A stretch of 64,000 nt of DNA from Prorocentrum cordatum (GCA_963575745.1 CAUYUJ010003692.1:95001-159000), one strand, 5' to 3'; positions 41,082-50,261 are shown, numbered from the stretch's first letter. Translations and numbers: made by a program. The notes: a model not told the origin generated them from the sequence alone.

Positions 41082-43625
41082 TCAGTCGTCGCACAAGCAG
41101 AATGTAGCTTCCAAATCATGCCATGCTGCAGAGTCTGAAGCAACATCTCTCCAAGTGTTGGGTGAAACTTCGATACCTTTGCTGTTCAGGAAGGCGACGA
41201 TATCATCGGTCCATCGTTTGACGGGTCTGTGTGCCGGTCTGCCACGTGAAGCTGCGTCCAGTTCTGCGTCCCACCTGTCGATCTTCCACATCCACCTGAT
41301 ACTGTCTGCAGTGGCCACTCGCTGCGCCCACCTCCAGACCCGCTTTCTCCATGCAACCATCCAGCTGTCAATGCGGCTCTTGCGCATCTGACGTTCGACG
41401 GTTTGTGTTGTTCTGCGCACCCATGAAACCCAGGACTCCAACTCACAGTCGCCATTGCTGGTGTCATCTGGGCTGGGTTCCACCTCGGAACTGCCACTGT
41501 CAGCTTCGATGTCTCTGCGTTCTTCTACCCGCCTTCCTGCCCCCAGAATCATTCGCAACATTTTTCGCTGTGTCCTTTGCAGCTTCTGTTGCTCCGGTCG
41601 TGACAAAGTCCAAGATGCAGAGCCATGCAATACTGTCGGTGTAACGACGCTGTCAAAGAGTCGTAACCTTGATGCCAAAGAGTACGTTTTGCATGTAAGC
41701 TCGGACTTGTTAGCCATGAAAGCTTTCCACGCCTGGCGGATGCGGAAATCAAGTTCTGCTCCGGAATTGCTTGTAGATCCCAGCTGTCTTCCCAAATATT
41801 TGACGGTGTCCCCCGGCTGCAAAATCTCGATGTTCATGTCCTCGATCACGACATACTTTGCCTTCCCTTTTGCATTTTTCGTTGTGCTTGTTAGTATTTT
41901 CGTCTTTTCTGGATGCAATAGTAAACCAGCTGCTCCTGCGGTGATGGAAATATCCTTGATCATGGCTTTGACCTGCGGCAAGGTCCTCGCAAGTAGCAGC
42001 ACCTCGTCGGCGAAGCGCAAGTTTGTGAGTCTTGAAACACCAGTCGCTCCCAGTTTCAATCCATATCTTGATTTGTGCCACTTTACCTTGACTTGCCGCA
42101 TGATGTCCTCAAGAAGGCAATTGAAAATGAGCGAGCTCAGCGGATCCCCTTGCTTCGTGCCCCGCTCGATGCTGAAGTTCCGGCTGAGAGTGTCCGTCTT
42201 GATTTTCGCCGTCTGACCCGTATACAGCTTTTTCAAGACGTTGATGTAAGCGACTGGCACGTTCTGCTTATACATTGTGTTCCAAAGCGCTTGATGTTCC
42301 ACTAAATCGAAGGCCTTCTGGAAATCAAAGGCTGCAAACCAAAGTGGTATTTGAAACTCTCCAGTCTTCTCCTGCAACATAGCCATGGTGAATAAGTGAT
42401 CGTCTGTGGAATAACCAACTCTGAACCCCGCTTGGTCTGGGCTTTGGCCTGGCTCCAAAACAGGCAACAATCGGTTATATAATAAACGTGAAAACACTTT
42501 GTACAGCAGCGGAATGATAGAGATGGGCCGGTAGTTTTTCGGAAGACGTTCATCTCCGGATTTATGAAGTACTTTGATGACAGATTGCCTCCAAGATTCT
42601 GGTGGCTCGGCGTCCGGGTTGATCACCTCGTTGTACATGTCCGTCAACACGTCCAGCACCACGTCGCCAGCATCGAGAAACATTTCGGCCACTACACCAG
42701 CGCTGTCAGCACACCGGTTGCGCTTGAGCTGCTTGATCGCCTTCAACACTTCCTCACGGGTGAAAGCATCCACCTTGCAATGCGGATGTTGCGCAGTAAG
42801 TGGGGCAATAGGCTCAACATGACGATGTGTACTGTATAGGTCTTCGTAGAAAGCAGCAAAAACATCAGCTATATCCCTCCTGCTCGTCACCTGCTCGTTC
42901 TTCTCCAACATGCACGTCAGCAGCGTTTTCCGCACCTGGGTCTTGATACGCGGGATCCTCTCGAGGCCAGAAAACTCGTTGAGAACTCGTTCGATTCGAA
43001 AGGTCGCCTCTTTTTTGCGGAGCTGTTTGATTCCTTTCTGGATTGCTTTACTCAGTGTTGCGCGCATGGACGTGTCCCCGCTTTCTAAAGAACGTCTCTG
43101 CTGGATAAATTCCGCAATGTTGCTACGCAGTTCTATACATGAAGGCTCATATGTGCTGCTGGTGTGCTTCACATTCTCGGCGGCGGCTTCGAGGAATACG
43201 AGCTCAAGCTGTTGAGAGCGAGTCGACGCGTCTGTGTCCAACTGCGTCTCCCCAAGCTTCTTTTTAAGAGTAGAAGAATAGCCATCACGATCCACCAATT
43301 CCCACGGTACTCTCTGGGACTGGTGCTTCGACTTGGCGCTAATGCTGTTCAGGACGGGCTTGAAAAGTAAGTGCACTGCTTTGTGGTCGGATCCCAAATC
43401 AATGTCAGAGATGCTCCCAGAGTCGCAGACCTGCTTCCAGACTTGCCGGTCCACCAATATATAATCAATTTGCCTGGGCCTCTTGCTACTGCCTGTATGG
43501 GTTTCTCTCTTCCATGGCGGTTTTGAGAAAAACGCGTTCGTTATCGCAAGGTTCTTCAAGGAGGCCCACTGTTTCAGCCACTGTCCTCGCGCATTTTCCT
43601 GGTTCAGTCCGTGCTTCCCGATCAC
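41082..43625 (-). CDS. LINE reverse transcriptase (ORF2, C-terminal part)
   Basis: 847 residues without a stop. Residues 1-90 are the end of an AP-endonuclease-like domain: RQIDYILVDR (51-60) and the catalytic SDHKAV (79-84). Residues about 340-580 are the reverse transcriptase: NYRPISIIPLLYKVFSR (364-380), DQAGFRVGYSTDDHL (397-411), AFDFQKAFD (432-440, Asp434 catalytic), GTKQGDPLS (489-497) and FADE (538-541). The last replaces the usual second Asp by Glu, which would be expected to reduce or alter catalysis. KYLGRQLG (609-616) and the C-terminal GRPAHRPVKRWTDDI (795-809) fit RTE/CR1-type LINEs. The frame opens at a GTG (43625), and the true start lies upstream in the endonuclease ORF, in another frame. 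It would nick target DNA and reverse-transcribe its own RNA in the nucleus. A long intact frame points to a recent insertion. Confidence 0.92.
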   Translation of the reverse strand: MIGKHGLNQENARGQWLKQWASLKNLAITNAFFSKPPWKRETHTGSSKRPRQIDYILVDRQVWKQVCDSGSISDIDLGSDHKAVHLLFKPVLNSISAKSKHQSQRVPWELVDRDGYSSTLKKKLGETQLDTDASTRSQQLELVFLEAAAENVKHTSSTYEPSCIELRSNIAEFIQQRRSLESGDTSMRATLSKAIQKGIKQLRKKEATFRIERVLNEFSGLERIPRIKTQVRKTLLTCMLEKNEQVTSRRDIADVFAAFYEDLYSTHRHVEPIAPLTAQHPHCKVDAFTREEVLKAIKQLKRNRCADSAGVVAEMFLDAGDVVLDVLTDMYNEVINPDAEPPESWRQSVIKVLHKSGDERLPKNYRPISIIPLLYKVFSRLLYNRLLPVLEPGQSPDQAGFRVGYSTDDHLFTMAMLQEKTGEFQIPLWFAAFDFQKAFDLVEHQALWNTMYKQNVPVAYINVLKKLYTGQTAKIKTDTLSRNFSIERGTKQGDPLSSLIFNCLLEDIMRQVKVKWHKSRYGLKLGATGVSRLTNLRFADEVLLLARTLPQVKAMIKDISITAGAAGLLLHPEKTKILTSTTKNAKGKAKYVVIEDMNIEILQPGDTVKYLGRQLGSTSNSGAELDFRIRQAWKAFMANKSELTCKTYSLASRLRLFDSVVTPTVLHGSASWTLSRPEQQKLQRTQRKMLRMILGAGRRVEERRDIEADSGSSEVEPSPDDTSNGDCELESWVSWVRRTTQTVERQMRKSRIDSWMVAWRKRVWRWAQRVATADSIRWMWKIDRWDAELDAASRGRPAHRPVKRWTDDIVAFLNSKGIEVSPNTWRDVASDSAAWHDLEATFCLCDD

Positions 43626-44335
43626 TTTGTCGCTGTCGGAGTCCAGGCGGCCCCCAACCTCAGCAATATAAATCTGAGGCGCTTGCGTCTGGCATCTTCC
43701 CGCAGGCGCGACAACATGCTATACATGGTCTGGACGTGGTCGTCGCCGTAACCGGTGTGAGGAAAATAACTTGCAACAAATCGATAAGAATTGCCATGCA
43801 AAACCATATCGATGTGCGTCAAACGTTCGGAAACAGCAACAAATTTGCGAATTGCGCCAGCCCATCGCTTGTGTATCAAAATCGCAACCCCCCGGCTATT
43901 GCAATCATGTCCCGATCCGGCGAAAAGGTGGCCCTCGGAGGTCGCGAAAAGGAGACCCTCGGTTTCGCTCAGCATTACAATGTCCCAAAGTATGTCACGC
44001 AATTCCAAAAGTAATTCAGAAAATCTGTCCTCATTCGTCAGACCACGCACGCTTTTATGATACATGTGAAACTTCGGTACGGCAACTGGTATTCCAAGCG
44101 TTGTCAGTTGGACTTCGCTCTCTGTCGCATCGCCCGTCCTGTTCGTCACCGCCTGCTCCTTCAAGGAAGGGGCCGGGATATGAACACGAGGGAAATCTCC
44201 AGAAACATGGAAATATTTTCCTCTCCCACCCCCCGTTGATTTGGAAAACTGTTGAATTTCATGAAGCCGTTCTCGTACAAGTAGATGTCCTCCTTCCTCT
44301 CCGTCTCCTCCCCTGCTCTCTGGTCCTTGCTTCAT
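43622..44335 (-). pseudogene. LINE endonuclease N-terminal part, frameshifted
   Basis: 237 residues in a different frame from the downstream reverse transcriptase ORF. KFHMYHKSVRGL (88-99) begins the endonuclease/exonuclease/phosphatase fold; LSETEG carries the catalytic Glu124; SRGVAILIHK is at 148-157; SYFPHTGYGDDH is at 189-200. The frame then runs to RFILL (221-225), where the family's GDFN motif should come, but that motif is missing. The reading continues in the next frame at EVGGRLDSDSDK into the downstream ORF. A small deletion plus frameshift at about 43660-43670 therefore removed catalytic residues and separated the two halves. This copy should not be able to move on its own. Confidence 0.82.
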
Positions 44336-44506
44336 GGTGTCGAGCGGTCACTCGCTCTCGGTGTCCGGGTCGCGTGATTTCTTCTTCCACCATTTCTGCA
44401 TAGATGCATCCACGTCTGCCTGTACTGTCTTGGCAGATGCCGAGGTGCACAACTCCCATTGCTCGTTGTACCACGCCACCTTGTTCTCCTTCCCCGCAGT
44501 GTCCCC

Positions 44507-44705
44507 GGGAATAAATCGTAAGGAAGTATCAGGCGGGAACCGCTGTTGTTGTAAACCCGGAGTCAAGGGCACAATTTGAGCCCTGTGACTTTCCCTGATA
44601 AAAAAAATGAGGGCCCCGGGGGAAGCACTTCAACTGAAAAAACACAATGGTCACCAGAGGGGGGGGATCAACAGTACTTATTCTTCAGTAGTGAGAGTTC
44701 AACAA
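44507..44705 (+). repeat. Repeat unit U, copy 4, right part
   Basis: Continues the U tail after the LINE: AAATCGTAAGGAAGTATCAG, GCGGGAACCGCTGTTGTTG and the terminal ATCAACAGTACTTATTCTTC, as in copies 1-3. Confidence 0.85.
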
Positions 44706-45215
44706 CAACAACAGCAACAACACCAGCAACAACAACCAGAACAACAAAGATACACAGCGTTTCCTTGAACCGATGGCGCCAAGCGCAGTGCACGCGTCGT
44801 CGTCGTCGCCCCGCAGTCGCCTCCCTCCCCGAACCCCCCTCTGTCTCTCCCAGGAACCAAGAACCAAGCGTGCACAGCGCTTGGCGGCCCTCAGTTCAAG
44901 GAAACGCTGTATATTTACGTTGTTTGTGTTGTTGGTCTTGGAAACAAGGAAACATGGTGCATGTTTTTGGTATTTCATGGTTTTGCACGCTTAGGGAGGA
45001 GTGGTGTGAGGGAGGCAAACATACAAAGTGTTTCCTTGACGTCCCAGACAAACAAAAACAAAGCAAGCGCAAATACACAGCGTTTCCTTACACCGAGGGC
45101 GCCAAACGCTGTCCGGCATTGGTTTACTACTACAAAGAAGAGGAGGAGGAGGAGGAGGAGCAGCAGGAGGAGGAGGACGATGACGAGCATGAAAAGATAA
45201 GAATATGAGGATGAG
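44706..45215 (+). repeat. Inverted arm X, right
   Basis: Starts in a CAA tract, then ATACACAGCGTTTCCTTGAA (about 44750). Its inverted version ends near 44917 and another direct version lies at 45072. It finishes with GGTTTACTACTACAAAGAAG, a GAGGAGG stretch, GCAGCAGGAGG and GACGAGC. This mirrors 38160-38505. Confidence 0.65.
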
Positions 45216-45889
45216 GAGAGGAGGGAGATGAGGAGGATGAAGACGATGAGGATGCCCCTCCCCGGTTCGTCGACTGGGGGTGCTCGGTGAGGCTGGGCAT
45301 ATATATATATATATATATACAAGACTGCATTGGCGCTGCGCGCCATGCACTTTGGTCCTTCAAGCCTTGCATGTGGTGGCACTTGGCGCGATCCTCGGTT
45401 GCTCCTGAACTTCGGCCGCTTCGCGCCCAGTCCCCCCAGCCGTTCCTTACTCGCTTGCGCCCTCGCTTTGCAGGTCCGCGCACCACTCGGACGAGTATGC
45501 CGGGGTGTGGAAAGACAGCCAGCATGCGGGCGATGTTCCGAATCACGGAAACTATAGGAAATGTACAGAATCCCCAAGAAGTGTACCGAATCCCAGGTTC
45601 ACAACCGATTTTCTGGGAATTGGGTTGCGAACCTGGGATTTGAAGCATTTGGGTGTTTTGCGTAGCCGCTGTTCGGAAAGACGGCGTGTGAGGTGCCCTC
45701 CAGCCTGTTCCGGGGGGCCCTCGGAGCTTTTTTTGATGTTCTGGAACTGTATTGGGCTAGGTACACGGTGCTTGTGTTCGCTGGTTGGCGCTGAGCGGTG
45801 GGCAAATATTACCGAATACAATATAGTAGCCCTGATCCTGCCGTCTCATTTTTTACGCGCCAGGCGTCTTCGCCCACTTCCGGTCCCCG
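45216..45889. other. Unassigned sequence with (TA)n
   Basis: A short (TA)n lies at 45299-45320. The pair CCGAATCCCAGGTTC (about 45588) and GAACCTGGGATTTG (about 45631) is inverted. No gene call. Confidence 0.5.
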
Positions 45890-46030
45890 GGACCAGCATT
45901 ACAGGTCGATCCAGCTCGAGAAATGCCGCAAACAATGGGGGACCAGGGGACCAGGGCTCTGGGCGAGCTCTTTGACGATGTTGCAATTTTCTCGCAGCGT
46001 CGGATCTCGGGGAAGTCGCGTCTTACGGCC
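45890..46030 (+). repeat. Dispersed repeat D5, copy 1
   Basis: TTACAGGTCGATCCAGCTCG, ATGCCGCA, GGGGACCAGG and CAGCGTCGGATCTCGGGG match the word order at 46995-47110 (TTACAGGTCGGCGCGGCTCG, GCACCGCAGAC, GACGTCGGATCTCAGGG). Confidence 0.55.
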
Positions 46031-46584
46031 CTGTTGGAGCACTCCCGGCGCTCTTGAGGCCAGCTTCTCGGGCCCCTCCTGGGTCCCACTGGGGTAATGC
46101 CAAGGGGGGTCACCACTTGGAGGGTCGCCACTGCCCCGAGGAGGCGCCACTTCCTCCAGGAGTGGGGCCCCCGAGAACACTCCAGAGCCTTCCAAAACGA
46201 ACCCAAACATCTAAAAAACCTCATTGCGCTTCGATCCTGAACCTCGGTTCTAGAGGCCTCCTGGATGGGGTCAGATACATCGGCGATACATCGCCGACAT
46301 CCGTGGAGTTGAACATCGGGCTCCACATCGAGCCGCATCGCCAGTGCATTGACGATCCGGCGCCATCCTCCGACCCCATCTACTCCGACCCTACGTAGGA
46401 GGCCTAGAGTTTCCCAGGACAGCGCTGCCCGACACACCTGGGCCCTCCCAAGGCCGCGGCAGACGGCGGCGCCGGCCTGGCCGCCGCTCGAGGCAGCGCG
46501 CGTCGCGCTCCCGGGGCTCGTGAGCGGCACGCAACGGCGGCGGCGTCAGCCCAGCCGTTGCTCCAGGCAGCACACTGGAGTGCA
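46031..46584. other. Unassigned; holds one locus of the ATCGCCGAT repeat
   Basis: At about 46255-46390 GGATGGGGTCAGATACATC, GGCGATACATCGCCGAC, GGGCTCCACATCGAGCCGC and CATCGCCAGTGC resemble 57715-57870 and 58190-58280. The remainder is GC-rich with open frames on both strands. Confidence 0.5.
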
Positions 46585-46918
46585 GGGGCCAAGGGACACA
46601 CAAATGAATACACACAAATCTTGGCGGCGCACACAAGGGGGTAGGGGGAGGGGGGAAGGCTTCTTAGAAGTACCCTGCTTCTTAGAAGGCCCCAGCCTTA
46701 CGTCTATAGAGAAGGCCAGCGCCTTCTAAGAAGCAGGGGTAAGAAGCTTTCCCCCCTTCCCCGACCCCCCGCTGCGCATGGCCGAAAATCACAGGGTTCC
46801 CGATGCTTTCCATATGTTCTCCATCTCCACTTCCCTTCCACTTCCCATATTTTCCTGTTTTTTTTTTGGGGGGGGGATCGAGGTTTGAGTGCGCCTGAGT
46901 GCTTTTTCCCCCTCCTGA
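46585..46918 (+). repeat. Dispersed repeat D3 copy 2, interrupted by D4
   Basis: The left end GGGACACACAAATGAATACA and right end CTTTTTCCCCCTCCTGA match D3. After about 37 bp, a segment of about 150-180 bp interrupts it: GGCGGCGCACACAAGGGGGT followed by GGCTTCTTAGAAG, TGCTTCTTAGAAGG and CTTCTAAGAAGC. This is a D4 palindromic cluster. Confidence 0.75.
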
Positions 46919-47590
46919 TGGAAGAGCGCCGACCCCTGAGATCCTGGCGATGCATTGTCTCGCGCCCGGCGTTCCCGCCTGGCCTCGGGCCACGGGGCCC
47001 TTACAGGTCGGCGCGGCTCGAAGAGCACCGCAGACAGACGGGGCCCAGAGCTCCACGCGCGGTTGGTGCGCGATGCTGCCTTCTGCTCGTGACGTCGGAT
47101 CTCAGGGCACACCTGCACCCAGGATCCTGGGCCCAGGATTGGTGTACAGTCGGGGCGCTGAAGAAGGAACCCTTTTCGTTGGGCAGGGGCTCGGTGTTCC
47201 TTGTTCGTTTCAAAGTTTACCTCGGGTTTTCCTGAGGTTTTCCATGGGAAATCATCCTGGCCAGGGCCTTCCTGGGCCCAGGATTGGTGTATGCGCCCTC
47301 CTTGGCTTGGGCAGCACGGCGATCGGAACACCGAGCCTGGGTCCCCGGGTCGGCCTGGCCAGGGCCGGTGCAGGTGTACATAGCTGAAGTGCCCCGTGGC
47401 CCAAAGGGGGCCCCAGGAGGCTCGGGGTGGCTCAGACGGCCTCCGGGGCACCCCTCGCGAGGCCCCGAGGGCCCCAGGGGCTCCGAACGGAACGACGAGC
47501 CTGGGGGGCATCTCGGGCCAGGGGCACTCCTGGCAACGCCCGACGAGACGCCCTCCGGCGCGCGCCGCGCCCTTCCGGGGCTCCTCGGCG
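46919..47590. other. D5 copy 2 and a local duplication
   Basis: D5 copy 2 occupies about 46985-47110. The word CCTGGGCCCAGGATTGGTGT occurs twice, near 47126 and 47272, about 147 bp apart. GGGCTCGGTGTTCC (near 47188) and GGAACACCGAGCCTG (near 47326) form inverted flanks around the second copy. Confidence 0.5.
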
Positions 47591-47594
47591 GCCG

Positions 47595-47760
47595 TGGAGC
47601 GCCAGGACGCCAGGCAGGCCCCGAGGAGCGCTGACGCCAGCGCCCTCGCGAGGCGCTCGGCCGAGGCCGCCGCCGCGAGGCACCAGCACCGCCGCAGCTC
47701 CGCGGCCCGGCCCGCCGCTCGCTGCTCCTGGGGGGCCAGGGCCGCAACGAAGCCCAAGAA
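47595..47760 (-). CDS. Candidate helical exon
   Basis: The minus frame reads PQEQRAAGRAAELRRCWCLA, then AAASAERLARALASALLGAC and LASWRSTAAEEPRKGAARAGG. It is Ala/Arg-rich and helical with one Trp, bounded upstream by the giant CTC array. GC-rich composition alone could give such a peptide, so the call is weak. No start or stop seen. Confidence 0.25.
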
Positions 47761-47777
47761 CGGGACGGAATCGGATC

Positions 47778-48640
47778 GCTCCTCCTCCTCCTCCCTCCTC
47801 CTCCTCCTCCTCCTCCTCCTCCTCCTCCTCCTCCTCCTCCTCCTCCCCTCCTCCTCCTCCTCCCTCCTCCCTCCTCTCCCTCCTCCCTCCTCCCTCCTCC
47901 CTCCTCCTCCTCCCTCCTCCCGCCTCCCTCCCTCCCTCCTCCCTCCTCCCTCCTCCCTCCTCCCTCCTCCCTCCTCCTCCTCCTCCTCCTCCCTCCTCCT
48001 CCTCCTCCTCCTCCTCCTCCTCCTCCTCCTCCTCCTCCTCCTCCTCCTCCTCCTCCTCCTCCTCCTCCTCCTCCTCCTCCTCCTCCTCCTCCTCCTCCTC
48101 CTCCTCCTCCTCCTCCTCCTCCTCCTCCTCCTCCTCCTCCTCCTCCTCCTCCTCCTCCTCCTCCTCCTCCCTCCTCCTCCTCCTCCCTCCCCTTCCTCCT
48201 CCTCCTCCTCCTCCTCCTCCTCCTCTCCTCCTCCTCCTCCTCCTCCTCCTCCTCCTCCTCCTCCTCCTCCTCCTCCTCCTCCTCCTCCTCCTCCTCCTCC
48301 TCCTCCTCCTCCCCTCCTCCTCCTCCTCCTCCTCCTCCTCCTATCCTCCTCCTCCCTCCTCCCTCCTCCTCTCCTCCTCCTCCCTCCTCCCTCCTCCTCC
48401 CTCCTCCCCCCTCCTCCCTCCTCCCTCCTCCTCCTCCTCCTCCCTCCTCCCTCCTCCCTCCCTCCTCCCTCCTCCTCTCCCTCCTCCCTCCTCCCTCCTC
48501 CCTCTCCTCCTCCTCCCTCCTCCTCCTCCCCCTCCTCTCCTCCTCCCTCCTCCCCCCCCTCCCCCCCTCCTCCCCCCTCCTCCTCCTCCTCCTCCTCCTC
48601 CTCCCCCTCCTCCTCGCCCCCTCCCCCTCCTCATCTTCCA
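47778..48640. repeat. Giant CTC/CCT array
   Basis: About 860 bp composed almost only of CTC/CCT trinucleotides, with a pure core of about 170 bp (about 48000-48170) and TCCCTCC-interrupted flanks. All reading frames are open (Leu, Ser, Pro, Gly, Glu or Arg runs). It is the longest simple-sequence tract in the window and could form triplex DNA. Confidence 0.97.
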
Positions 48641-49141
48641 CGGCCTCCGTCTCCGCCCTCTTCGTCGCCGACGTCGTGGCTCTCTTCAGGGTCGGCGGCG
48701 CCGGCGGTCAGGCCTTCGCAATCGGATCAGGAGAAACCGCGGGTCTCTCGGATCCCGCGGCTCTGAGGGAGCTGGCGGGCGCCGCGGCCTTCTCAGAGCG
48801 TTCCAGGGGCGCTCTCTCCCGAACCCCGAACGCTCCAGAGCGACTTATTCCGATCCGGACCCGATTTGCCCGAAATCTGTAGAGCCTTCGTTGCGGAAGC
48901 GTTTGGGCCGCCGCGTCGCGTCCGTCGTCGCGTCGCGTGCGTTTGGCGCGCAGCTCGACAGCACACCAGCCAGGCGGGACATCCCCAGAAGGGTCTCTGG
49001 GCCCCAGGCCCCTCCAGGGGCAGTCTCGGTGCAGGGCCGCAACTCTTCGGCCACTGCCGACACTCATCAGGAGGCAACTATTGGGAGGTCTTCGTCGGAA
49101 GGGTTAGGGAGAATTTCGCCCCCTGGGAGGCTGCTACGCCA
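48641..49141. other. Unassigned sequence
   Basis: Open frames on both strands. GCGTCGCGTCCGTCGTCGCG is a small repeat near 48913. No gene call. Confidence 0.4.
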
Positions 49142-49232
49142 GATTAGGCCGCGGATTAAGCGGAATTAAGCCGGACTAAGCGGAATTTGCCCAGGATTAA
49201 ACGGGATCAAGCCGGATGAAGCCGGATTTCGG
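49142..49232. repeat. GGATTAAGCCGGA minisatellite
   Basis: Degenerate 10-13 bp units GCGGATTAAGCGGAATTAAG, CCGGACTAAGCGGAATT and GGATGAAGCCGGATTTCGG, about eight in total. Confidence 0.8.
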
Positions 49233-49325
49233 ACCAGGGCAAAATCAGAATTTGACCTCCCAGGATTTGCATCCCAACACTCATTAGCACAAGGGCGTCT
49301 CCAACCTGCACTAGATGCCAGTTCT

Positions 49326-49331
49326 AGGGAG

Positions 49332-49365
<34 letters not shown>

Positions 49366-49366
49366 A
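49326..49366. repeat. (GA)n microsatellite
   Basis: About 18 GA units. Confidence 0.95.
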
Positions 49367-49435
49367 TCCTCGAGCTGCCCCTGGCTGACCGCCAGGACTG
49401 GGAAACGGTCTTACCTGTGCGCGCGGGCGGCACCT

Positions 49436-49590
49436 TTCATCGGCGGCGCGCCAGGGTGGGAAGGCTGAGGGGCAGGCCTTCTCAGACGCGGGGCTTCTGA
49501 GAAGACCCTTCAGTCTTCTGAGAAGCCGCCTCTGTCTTCGGAGAAAGCTCAGAACACTTCTGAGATGGCCCCAGGCTTTCCGAGCCTTCT
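49436..49590. repeat. Palindromic TTCTNAGAA cluster, D4 diverged locus
   Basis: GGCGGCGCGCCAGGGTGGG then GGCCTTCTCAGACG, GGCTTCTGAGAAGACC, GTCTTCTGAGAAGCC and CACTTCTGAGATGG. Confidence 0.65.
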
Positions 49591-50260
49591 GAAGGGTCCC
49601 GTCCCCTCGGCATTCCCCCCCTGGGCTTGCCTCGGGCGACGAGTGCCTCCTGGCCATCTCAGCTTGCAGCTCGGCCGGATAAGGTTATGTTTGCACCGCG
49701 ATTGAATCCTAACATCCTCCACTCCGCGCCCTCCCTCTTTCTCCTCATTGGCCAGCAGACTTCGCTTCGGTCTACATAACTTTTCCAACATTACCCCCCG
49801 CCCACGCGCCACAGGGCGTACGGTCCAGTCGCATATCAAGGATGCGCAATAAGGACGCGAGGGCCTTGGAGGGCCATGCTGGCGTTCTCCAACGGGGCTG
49901 GCCAACGAAAGTCGCCAAGGATGGGCCGAAGGGGCAGGGATGCAAGGGTAGCCTTGGGCAGCTGCTCATTCTTGCTGTGCGACCTGCCTGGATGGCTTCT
50001 CGGCCCGACCGCTGTGCCTTCCGAGGGCCGTCCTGGGCCAGGCGCGAGCCGCACACATGCCTGTGTTTTTTCTTCTTGGTTGGATCTGGCGGGCCCCGCT
50101 GGAGCTGCCAGTGCGCCCTCGGATCGAAGAGGGGGCCGAGGGGGCTCCGAGCTCGAACAACCACAGCACCGTCGCGGCGCGCTGCTGCGGGCCCCAGCAG
50201 CAGAGGCACGAAGGATGGCTAAGGCGCCGATCGAGGGGCCCCAGAATTGGGGCACCTGGT
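49591..50260. other. Unassigned sequence
   Basis: Open frames on both strands without a recognisable family. No repeat array seen. Confidence 0.35.
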
Positions 50261-50261
50261 G

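Larger units (their letters stand above)
41013..44506 (-). mobile_element. RTE-like LINE inserted in U copy 4
   Basis: A 3.5 kb non-LTR retrotransposon, 5' end at 44506 and 3' end at 41013 on the minus strand. It is flanked by the 8-bp direct repeat GGGAATAA (41005-41012 and 44507-44514). The host U tail continues on both sides. At the 5' end lies the C-terminus of an ORF1-like frame (SAGKENKVAWYNEQWELCTS, stopping at about 44348), then the endonuclease ORF and the reverse transcriptase ORF. There is no poly-A at the 3' end. The element appears 5'-truncated within ORF1. Confidence 0.88.

Noticed and set aside
47217-49169. ORFs of 450-580 codons through the CTC array
   Set aside because: Leu/Ser/Pro or Gly/Glu/Arg homopolymer runs in all six frames. 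This is simple sequence, not a gene.
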